A stretch of DNA of 23,140 nucleotides. Origin: Acidobacteriota bacterium (GTDB lineage: Bacteria > Acidobacteriota > Terriglobia > Bryobacterales > Bryobacteraceae). The stretch covers positions 1-23,140 of the forward strand of contig VFZQ01000008.1 in the NCBI GenBank assembly GCA_016871135.1. Reading direction: 5' to 3'. Position 1 is the stretch's first letter. Every line of letters starts with the position of its first letter. The translations under genes were made by a program, and so were the position numbers. Positions 1 through 6,626 of the stretch are shown piece after piece. The notes beneath the pieces were generated by a model. That model was given only the letters and a program-made list of their open reading frames with translations. It made no database searches and had not been told where the DNA came from.

Positions 1-66
1 TCCGTGACGGTGACCGGTGGCTTCGAGGGTATGCTCGAGAAGCTGTTGGTGCCGATCCGTAAGTAA
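1..66 (+). CDS. C-terminal end of an unidentified protein (5' end outside window)
   Basis: The first reading frame is open from base 1 and ends at a TAA at 64-66, giving 21 visible residues that end in LLVPIRK. A strong hairpin follows 13 bases after the stop, which fits the 3' end of a real gene. The fragment carries no recognisable motif. An alternating hydrophobic segment (SVTVTGGFEGML) is followed by a short basic tail. No function can be assigned; the reading frame itself is inferred from the stop and hairpin context. Confidence 0.5.
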   Translation, partial: SVTVTGGFEGMLEKLLVPIRK

Positions 67-79
67 TCCGCGCGAAAGT

Positions 80-110
80 GCCCGGGCCGCTAAAGGCTGG
101 CGGCCCGGGC
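80..110. terminator. GC-rich perfect stem-loop after the first gene
   Basis: The arms GCCCGGGCCGC (80-90) and GCGGCCCGGGC (100-110) are perfectly complementary over 11 bp, with a 9-base loop. The hairpin lies 13 bp after the stop at 66 and 33 bp before the next start at 144. No T-run follows it, so it is not a canonical intrinsic terminator. It may stop or stabilise transcripts by structure alone, or act with Rho. Confidence 0.55.
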
Positions 111-143
111 TGGGGCGAAACGCGATATGCTCGCTAACGGCCC

Positions 144-1769
144 ATGAAACTCGCCCTACTCGTTCTACCCGCGTTGATCGCCGCAGCCGCCGATCCCGAC
201 AACGTCGTCATTCATCGCGCGGTCGATTACACATCCATTCCCCATGGCAAACTGGCCATGGACATTTTCACGCCGAAGGGCGCGGGCCAATATCCCGGCG
301 TCGTGTTAATTCACGGCGGCGGCTTCAGCGGCGGGTCGCGTGACAGCTATCTGCCAATGGCGATTCGCCTCGCGCAGAACGGCTACGTCGCCGCGGCGGT
401 GAGCTACCGCCTCGCGCCGATGTTTCAATTTCCACTTCCATTGCATGACGTCAAAAGCGCGGTGCGATTCCTGCGCGCCAATGCCGCCAAATATTCCCTC
501 GACACCGCGCACGTGGGCACGATCGGCGTCAGCGCCGGCGCAACATGGGCGCAGTTTCTCGCCACTTCGCGCAACGTCACAAACCTCGAAGGCAACGGCC
601 CTCACAAGGACCAATCGAGCGCCGTCGACTGCGCCGTCAGCTACTACGGCCGTTCCGACATGCTTCGCAGTTACGAAGGCAGCCGCAACGCCGCGCAAGC
701 TTTGCCGCAACTACTCGGTGGCGATCGCAATGCCGCGCGCGACACCCATCTGCGCGCCAGCCCGCTAAACTGGATCACGCCCGATTCCGCTCCGATTCTT
801 GCCATTCACGGCACGCGCGATCAGAACGTCCCCTACGAACAATCGCGGCTTCTCGTCGATCGCCTAAAGAGCGTCGGCGTTGAAGCCGAACTCGAAACAA
901 TCGCGGAAGCCGACCACGGCTTCAAAGGCGCCGACGAAGAACGCGCCTTCGCGCGGACGCTCGACTTCCTCAATCGCAAACTCAAGCCCAAGCTGATCGA
1001 GACGCGCAACATCCTCGTCACCGAACACGGCGCGGGCGCTTCGATCATCGCCATGGCGTGGCCCTCCGGGCGCATCCTGTGGAAGCGGCCGAACAACCGC
1101 GCCACTGAAGCCACCGTGCTTCCGAACGGCAACGTGCTCTATATCGAAGATCCGAAAGGCGTCGTCACCGAGATCGACAAAGAGCAAAACGTCGTGTGGC
1201 AGTACAAGACGCTCAATCCCGCCGGCCTCGTCAGTGTCGAACGTCTCGCCAACGGCAACACTTTGTTGGTCGACGACGCCGCGTCACGTGTGTTCGAAGT
1301 TGCGCCCAATGGAAAGGTCGCCTGGAGCGTGGTTCGCGCCGAGTTCAAAGGCCTCGCCATGCGACGCGCGAGACGCACGCCGCAAAACACAACGTGGATC
1401 ACCGTGCAGCGCGCCGGACTTGTCATCGAGATCGATCAAAACGGCCGTGACGTGCGCAGGTGGGAGTTCCCAAATCGTATGCCCGCGCAGGCCCTGCCGC
1501 TGGCCAACGGCGATGTGCTGATCGGCCTCGCTAATCCAGGAGAAGTGCGGCGGGTGTCGTTCGACGGCAAAACCCTCAACACCTTCGGCGGCGCCAACGA
1601 CGCCGCTCGCACCGCGTGGACATCCGGTTTCACGCCGCTTGCCGGCGGGGGACTGCTGGTCGCCGATTACATGGGCGGCCGCATCATCGAGTTCGATGCC
1701 AAGGGCAACATCGTGCACCAGATCAAGAATCTTCCGTGGATGATGACGGCCGTGGGAGTGTTGAAGTAG
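144..1769 (+). CDS. Secreted alpha/beta-hydrolase (esterase-like) fused to a beta-propeller domain
   Basis: This 541-residue protein begins with a short signal peptide (MKLALLVLPALIAAAA). Residues about 20-280 form an alpha/beta-hydrolase of the carboxylesterase/BD-FAE-like type. The oxyanion motif HGGG is at 57-60, the nucleophile is Ser130 in GVSAG, the acid is Asp226 in HGTRD, and the base is His258 in ADHGF, so the triad is complete. Residues about 285-541 contain recurring blades of the form 'NGNxLLxDxxxxRVxEvdxxGkvvW', typical of PQQ-like or NHL-like beta-propellers. The likely role is hydrolysis of an ester, perhaps on a carbohydrate or aryl substrate, outside the cytoplasm; the substrate is unknown. 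The ATG at 144 is chosen because the signal peptide follows it directly. The gene is convergent with smc and ends 17 bp from it. Confidence 0.85.
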   Translation: MKLALLVLPALIAAAADPDNVVIHRAVDYTSIPHGKLAMDIFTPKGAGQYPGVVLIHGGGFSGGSRDSYLPMAIRLAQNGYVAAAVSYRLAPMFQFPLPLHDVKSAVRFLRANAAKYSLDTAHVGTIGVSAGATWAQFLATSRNVTNLEGNGPHKDQSSAVDCAVSYYGRSDMLRSYEGSRNAAQALPQLLGGDRNAARDTHLRASPLNWITPDSAPILAIHGTRDQNVPYEQSRLLVDRLKSVGVEAELETIAEADHGFKGADEERAFARTLDFLNRKLKPKLIETRNILVTEHGAGASIIAMAWPSGRILWKRPNNRATEATVLPNGNVLYIEDPKGVVTEIDKEQNVVWQYKTLNPAGLVSVERLANGNTLLVDDAASRVFEVAPNGKVAWSVVRAEFKGLAMRRARRTPQNTTWITVQRAGLVIEIDQNGRDVRRWEFPNRMPAQALPLANGDVLIGLANPGEVRRVSFDGKTLNTFGGANDAARTAWTSGFTPLAGGGLLVADYMGGRIIEFDAKGNIVHQIKNLPWMMTAVGVLK

Positions 1770-1779
1770 TCTCCGTAGA

Positions 1780-1801
1780 GCGGCGGTTAGGAAACCGCCG
1801 C
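1780..1801. terminator. Shared stem-loop between convergent hydrolase gene and smc
   Basis: A 9-bp perfect stem (1780-1788 pairing with 1793-1801) encloses a 4-base loop. It begins 10 bp after the hydrolase stop. The smc stop codon (complement of 1787-1789) lies at the stem-loop junction. Neither side has a T-run. Its position between two converging genes suggests a bidirectional terminator, but this is inference. Confidence 0.5.
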
Positions 1802-4800
1802 CCTTCGCGGCTCGGGGGAGCGCGGCGGAACCGTTTGATGGTTGAATTTCACGGACACGAGTTTGGACACGCCCGGTTCTTCCATCGTCACGCCATACAA
1901 CGTCTGCGCCGCTTCCATCGTGCGCTTGGCGTGGGTAATCACAATAAACTGCGTTTCGGACGCCATCTCGAGCAACAACCGCGCGAGCCGTCCGGTATTG
2001 GCTTCATCGAGCGGTGCGTCGACTTCGTCGAGGATACAGAACGGGCTCGGCTGAAAGCGGAAGATGGCCATCAACAGCGCCATCGCCGTCAGCGATTTCT
2101 CACCGCCCGATAGCAGCAGCACGTTCTGCAGCCGCTTGCCGGGAGGCGATGCGATCATCTCAATGCCGCTCTCGTTCACATTCGATTCGTCGGTCAGCCG
2201 CATCTCGGCCGCGCCGCCGCCGAACAGAACTTTGAACATCTCGCCGAACTGCGCGTTGATCTTCTCAAACGCTTCCAGGAACCGTTTGCGCGACTCGACG
2301 TCGATGTCCTGAATCGCTTTCTCGGTATCGCGGATTGAATCGAGCAGATCCTGCCGCTGCGTGTTCAGGAAGGTGAAGCGTTGCTCGGACTCCTTGTACT
2401 CTTCGAGCGCCTGCGGATTCACCGCTCCCAGCGCTTCGATCCGGTTCCGCACATCGACGTACTTCGTCTCCAGTTCCGACAGCGCCAATTCGTCCAGTTC
2501 CGGATCGTCCTCGCGGCCCAACTCGGAAGCCGCCAACTGCAAGTCTTTCCGGCTGTTCTCGTCGAGGTGTTTCAAGTCCGACTGCAACTGCACCAAATGG
2601 ATTTCGATCTGCGAACGGCGCTCCTGCGCTTCCTGAACGGCGATGCGATGCGCCTTCAGCGCCTCGTCCAACGCCGCCAGTTGCGCGCGCATCTCCAAGT
2701 CTTTCGCGGCCGCTTCGTTGACCAGCGCATCGACCTTCGCCGACTCCTCGGTCAAACGCGCCACCGCCGCATCGAGCTCCATATTTTCGTTCAGCAACCG
2801 CGCGCGGTCGAGCGACAACCGCTCCATCTCCGCCGCGATCGCCGAACGCCGCCGCGTCAGTTCGCCGGCCTGTGCTTCCAGGCGCTGGCGAGCCGCGGCC
2901 TCACTGCGTTGCCGTTCGTCCAGCGAGGCCAGTTCCACTCGCACCACGGAGTGTTCCTCCGAGACTCGCTGGACGGACTCACGCAACACATCCAACTCAC
3001 CGCGACCCGCTTCGAGTTCGCGTTCGGCCAAGCCTCGCGCTTCCTCCTTCGTCGCGAGCAACTGCTGCTTCTCTTGCTTCTGCGCCTGGCTGCGCGCGGA
3101 CTCGCGTCCCAGCCGCTCCAATTCCAACCGCGCCGACGACAGCCGCGCGTTCGAGCGATTCGTCTCCTCGCCCAATCGCCGCATTTCGTGATCGAGCGCC
3201 AGCGCTTCTTTCTCTTCGCGCTGCTGTTGCTGACGAATCTGCTCCAAGCCTTCGCTCAACGCGTGAATGGCCTGTTCCAGTTCGCCGATCGACTGCTGGG
3301 TCGCCTCAAACGACTTCTGCTTCGTCTGCACCGTACCCATCAGCTCGCGCAGTTCACGCTTGAGAGCCAGCGGTCCCGATCCCGTCTTCCTCCCGCCGCT
3401 CACCGCGTGGCCGTGATAACATACGCCGTCGGGCATTAGGAAATAGACGTCGGGGTATTGCATGGCCAGCCGCTGCGCCGCGTCGCGTTGCTGCACCAGA
3501 TAGCATCGGGCCAGGCGCGGCAGAATTTCCGCCGGCGCTTGCGTGAGCCCATTCGTCATTTTGACGAAATCGCTCAAGCGGCCGACGATTCCCGTCTCCG
3601 GTCCGATCGGCGGTTCGACAGGCGGAGCGCTGGCGTACTTGTCTTCGAGTTCCGGATGCACCAGGAACGTGGCTCGTCCGTCAAGATCGCCGCGCATCAG
3701 GTCGATGCCGCTATCTGCCTGCGACCAGTTCGCCACAACCACGTACTCAAGCTCGTCGTGCAAAAACTCTTCGGCCGCCTTTTCAAACGCCGAATCGACT
3801 TCGATGAAATCCGCCAGCACGCCCGCCGGTTTCAACTCCTGCGTCTCGCCGCGCTTCACCGCCGTGAACAACCGCTTCACCGACTCGGTGGTATACGCGC
3901 GATGCGAAAGGATCTCTTCGAGAGAATCCTTGCGCGCCTTCAACCGCGCCAACTCCGCGCGCACCGTCTCCAGCGCGCGCCGCGCTTCGGCCAATCCGTT
4001 CTTCCGCCCACCCAGATCCGCTTCGGCGCGTTTCTTCTGATCCGACAACGATTCGAGCTGCATCTGCCGGTCGCCCAGCTTCGTCTGCAACCCGGTCTTC
4101 GTTTCCGCCAGCCGCGCCAGATCCGCCGTCGCGCCTTCTTCTTCCTTTGAAGCTCGCACGCGGTCGCGCTCATTCGACGCCAAATACTCTTCGATCTGCG
4201 CCAACTGATTTCGCAGCGTCGACGACTCGCCCAACAGCCGCAACACCTGCTGCCGCGCCGATTCCAATCCCTGCTCGCGCGCCCGCAACGCCGACTGCGT
4301 TTTCTCGCGCTCTTCATTCTTCAAACGCAACCGTTCGCGCGCGTCGTTGGCTTTCGCCGACGCCTCTTCAAGCGACTGCCGGAACTTCTCGATATCGGCA
4401 TCAAGCAGCGCCAGCCGCTTCTCCACTTCCTGCGACTCATTCTCGCCGCCCGTCAACCGCTGTTCGATCGACGCCACTTGCGTCGACTGGCTGGCCAATC
4501 GCCCGCGCGTCCGTTCGGCTTCCAACTGCAAATCGGCCAACTGCCGCCGCTGCGCCGTCAACGTCTCTTCGTGCGAATAACAGGACTGCTGAAGTGCCGT
4601 GTGCTCGGCCTCTTTGGTGTGCAGCTCCTGGCCCAGCGTTTCAAACGCAGACGCGGCCTGGCTCATCTCGATCGCGGCTTTCGACGCCTCTCGCTCCAGC
4701 GTCTTGTACTTGCCCGCAAGCAACAACCGCAGATGCGTCACCATTTCTTCGCGCAGTTTGACATATCGCTCTGCTTTCGCCGCTTGCCGCTTGAGCGAAT

Positions 4801-5503
4801 TCACCTGCCGCGTAACTTCTTCCAAAATGTCGAACACGCGCGTCAGGTTCTGCTTCGCGCCTTCAAGCTTGGCTTCCGCCAATCGCCGCTTCGTCTTGAA
4901 CCGCGTGATGCCCGCGGCTTCTTCAATGACCGACCGCCGGTCCTGCGGACGCGAACTCAAAATCTGTCCGATGCGGCCCTGTTCGATAATTGCGTACGAC
5001 TCCGGGCCAAGGCCCGTACCGAGAAAGATGTCCTGGATATCGCGCAGCCGGACCTGCTTGCCGTCGATCAGATATTCGCTCTCGCCCGACCGGTACAACC
5101 GCCTTGTGATCGAAAATTCGCTCTTCTTCTTTTTCTCGGCGTGCTCGGCGATCGCTTGCGTCACCACTTCACTCTGCTCGGTGGGCGCCGGTGCATCCTG
5201 TACTGCCAAGTCGATCGGCAGCGCTACTTCCACGGTCGGGTCGACGAGCGTCAGCGTCACCGAGGCCATCCCCATCGGTTTCCGTTCGCGCGTACCCGCG
5301 AAGATGACGTCTTGCATGCTGCCGCCGCGCAGACTCTTTGCGCTCTGCTCGCCCAGCACCCAACTGATGGCGTCGCTGAGGTTCGATTTCCCGCATCCAT
5401 TCGGGCCGACGATCGCCGCGACACCGGCTCCGTTAAACCGCATCTCCGTGCGGTCGCAGAAGGATTTGAATCCTTGGATTTCAACGCGCTTCAGTCGTAG
5501 CAA
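1787..5503 (-). CDS. smc: Chromosome segregation/condensation ATPase SMC
   Basis: This is a full-length 1238-residue SMC protein, the core ATPase of the bacterial condensin that organises newly replicated chromosomes with ScpA and ScpB. The N-terminal head starts MLRLKRVEIQGFKSF, with Walker A GPNGCGKSN at residues 33-41. Two long coiled coils flank a hinge at roughly 510-690, which carries the glycine-rich GGRKTGSG segment. The C-terminal head has the ABC signature LSGGEKS from about 1131 and Walker B FCILDE with Asp1159 and Glu1160. Relative to the Bacillus protein, as recalled, the N-terminal head has an extra stretch of about 28 residues (about 100-127) between LPID and SITRR. The start is a TTG with a good ribosome site, GAGGGGG, 8 bases upstream; no ATG fits better. 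No scpA or scpB lies nearby. Identity is certain; exact domain borders are approximate. Confidence 0.97.
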   Translation of the reverse strand: MLRLKRVEIQGFKSFCDRTEMRFNGAGVAAIVGPNGCGKSNLSDAISWVLGEQSAKSLRGGSMQDVIFAGTRERKPMGMASVTLTLVDPTVEVALPIDLAVQDAPAPTEQSEVVTQAIAEHAEKKKKSEFSITRRLYRSGESEYLIDGKQVRLRDIQDIFLGTGLGPESYAIIEQGRIGQILSSRPQDRRSVIEEAAGITRFKTKRRLAEAKLEGAKQNLTRVFDILEEVTRQVNSLKRQAAKAERYVKLREEMVTHLRLLLAGKYKTLEREASKAAIEMSQAASAFETLGQELHTKEAEHTALQQSCYSHEETLTAQRRQLADLQLEAERTRGRLASQSTQVASIEQRLTGGENESQEVEKRLALLDADIEKFRQSLEEASAKANDARERLRLKNEEREKTQSALRAREQGLESARQQVLRLLGESSTLRNQLAQIEEYLASNERDRVRASKEEEGATADLARLAETKTGLQTKLGDRQMQLESLSDQKKRAEADLGGRKNGLAEARRALETVRAELARLKARKDSLEEILSHRAYTTESVKRLFTAVKRGETQELKPAGVLADFIEVDSAFEKAAEEFLHDELEYVVVANWSQADSGIDLMRGDLDGRATFLVHPELEDKYASAPPVEPPIGPETGIVGRLSDFVKMTNGLTQAPAEILPRLARCYLVQQRDAAQRLAMQYPDVYFLMPDGVCYHGHAVSGGRKTGSGPLALKRELRELMGTVQTKQKSFEATQQSIGELEQAIHALSEGLEQIRQQQQREEKEALALDHEMRRLGEETNRSNARLSSARLELERLGRESARSQAQKQEKQQLLATKEEARGLAERELEAGRGELDVLRESVQRVSEEHSVVRVELASLDERQRSEAAARQRLEAQAGELTRRRSAIAAEMERLSLDRARLLNENMELDAAVARLTEESAKVDALVNEAAAKDLEMRAQLAALDEALKAHRIAVQEAQERRSQIEIHLVQLQSDLKHLDENSRKDLQLAASELGREDDPELDELALSELETKYVDVRNRIEALGAVNPQALEEYKESEQRFTFLNTQRQDLLDSIRDTEKAIQDIDVESRKRFLEAFEKINAQFGEMFKVLFGGGAAEMRLTDESNVNESGIEMIASPPGKRLQNVLLLSGGEKSLTAMALLMAIFRFQPSPFCILDEVDAPLDEANTGRLARLLLEMASETQFIVITHAKRTMEAAQTLYGVTMEEPGVSKLVSVKFNHQTVPPRSPEPRRAAVS

Positions 5504-5511
5504 CGCGATGT

Positions 5512-5518
5512 CCCCCTC
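5512..5518 (-). promoter_or_regulatory. Ribosome binding site of smc
   Basis: GAGGGGG on the minus strand lies 8 bases upstream of the TTG at 5503. It supports the non-ATG start of smc. Confidence 0.6.
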
Positions 5519-5531
5519 AATAGTTGATATT

Positions 5532-5554
5532 CACTCTGACGCCATGCCAGAGTG
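5532..5554. repeat. Inverted repeat in the smc 5' leader
   Basis: CACTCTG (5532-5538) and CAGAGTG (5548-5554) form perfect 7-bp arms around a 9-base loop, 28 bp upstream of the smc start. This could be a leader hairpin or a protein-binding site. Nothing in the sequence decides between them. Confidence 0.4.
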
Positions 5555-5620
5555 CTCGGGGGGTATTCCTATCGTAGAGTCCCCGCGCGAGAAATGCAAG
5601 CACATTGTGCCCTTGATTTA

Positions 5621-5645
5621 GTTGTGGAAATCCTGTGACCACAAC
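5621..5645. repeat. Inverted repeat in the smc/membrane-protein intergenic region
   Basis: GTTGTGG (5621-5627) and CCACAAC (5639-5645) are perfect 7-bp arms with an 11-base spacer, placed midway between the divergent genes. An operator for a dimeric regulator is plausible. The left arm, read as TGTGGAAAT, matches 7 of 9 bases of the complement of a DnaA box, which is weak. Confidence 0.35.
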
Positions 5646-5701
5646 ATATAGTATCCAATTGACGGACTAGTACAAGCAGCCCAGCGTGTGGCCGGCACAA
5701 T

Positions 5702-5726
5702 TCGACGAACTCTAGAGTCACGTCGA
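5702..5726. promoter_or_regulatory. Nested inverted repeat just upstream of the six-helix membrane protein gene
   Basis: The central palindrome ACTCTAGAGT (5709-5718) is flanked by TCGACG (5702-5707) and CGTCGA (5721-5726), giving a nearly symmetrical element of 25 bp. It ends 14 bp before the ATG at 5741. It could be a repressor operator or an mRNA hairpin near the start codon. Position and symmetry are seen; function is inferred. Confidence 0.45.
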
Positions 5727-5740
5727 GTTAACATAAATTC

Positions 5741-6490
5741 ATGCGGAAGACGGAAGTAGAAGAGATTGAAGACGGATCGGGAGAATCGACGCTTGATGTA
5801 TCAAAGCTCCCGATTGTGCGCTGGCTGGCCATCATCGCGTTCGTGCTCGTCGCCATTGGAGTCTCGTCGCAGGCGTACTTGTACCTAGCCATGCCGACTC
5901 GCGGCCTCCGGCTGTTTCGATTGGTCGATCTCGACAATGAAAACAACATTCCTGCCTACTTTTCGACGATTCAGTTGTTCCTTGCCTTCCTGTTCACGGC
6001 GGCTGTGGCCTTCGTAGAGGCGCGGAAGAAGGATCGTTTTCGGTTCCATTGGGCCGCCCTCGCGCTACTTGTGCTAGCCGCCTCGGCAGACGAGGCGGCC
6101 AGCATTCACGAACTGGTTATGGAGCCGGCGCGGAAGCTCTTGGGAACGACTGGCTACCTTTACTTCGCGTGGGTCGTTCCAGGAATGATTTTTGTGGCAC
6201 TCGCGGCGATCCTGTTCGCCCGGTTCATTTACCACCGCCCGGGGCCGATCCGCTCGCAAATCGTAACCGCCGGCGCCGTGTTCCTGGGCGGCGCTATCGG
6301 GATGGAGATGTTCAACGGCAGACACTACGAGCTCTGGGGCCCGCAAAGCTTCAAGTACGCGACCTTTTGCGCCATCGAAGAGGGTATGGAGATGGCAGGC
6401 GTCTTGTTTTACATCCGTGCGATACTCGCACAACTTCGGATGTCGGGCGCAACCATCCGCCTGCGGTTCGGCGATTCTTCAACTCCTTAA
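5741..6490 (+). CDS. Six-helix integral membrane protein with DE-HE and EE-E motifs, function unknown
   Basis: This 249-residue protein has an acidic cytoplasm-like N-terminus followed by about six hydrophobic segments (roughly 26-50, 74-94, 103-116, 139-162, 173-190 and 207-230). Acidic and histidine residues sit in or next to the helices: DEAASIHE at 117-124, GMEM at 187-190 with NGRHYE just after, and EEGMEM at 213-218. Such charged residues inside a membrane protein usually matter for catalysis or metal binding, and the spacing recalls membrane hydrolase or di-metal sites, but I cannot name a family. The ATG at 5741 has no clear Shine-Dalgarno sequence and follows a 25-bp inverted repeat. 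The gene stands alone, divergent from smc and 136 bp ahead of the dehydrogenase gene. An unusual membrane enzyme is possible; this is inference. Confidence 0.75.
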   Translation: MRKTEVEEIEDGSGESTLDVSKLPIVRWLAIIAFVLVAIGVSSQAYLYLAMPTRGLRLFRLVDLDNENNIPAYFSTIQLFLAFLFTAAVAFVEARKKDRFRFHWAALALLVLAASADEAASIHELVMEPARKLLGTTGYLYFAWVVPGMIFVALAAILFARFIYHRPGPIRSQIVTAGAVFLGGAIGMEMFNGRHYELWGPQSFKYATFCAIEEGMEMAGVLFYIRAILAQLRMSGATIRLRFGDSSTP

Positions 6491-6626
6491 ATGGGCCACG
6501 CGCGCCAGCGGAAAATTTCGTGTAACTTCCCTTCCGCCGCTTCGACAAAACGCGAAAGCCGCGCAGCAAGGCGTGCACCATCCAGCTTGGGACGAAATGC
6601 CCGATTAACCTTGCTACCCTGTGGAC

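Noticed and set aside
2381..3439. 352-codon plus-strand frame opposite smc (with others at 4478-5500 and 4599-5621)
   Set aside because: Products are Arg/Gln/Leu or Ser/Ala-rich mirrors of the SMC coiled coil; no domain or ribosome site was seen.
5728..5738. Resemblance to the XerD arm of a dif site (GTTAACATAA)
   Set aside because: Only one arm matches; the expected second arm at 6-bp spacing is absent and the match runs up to a start codon.
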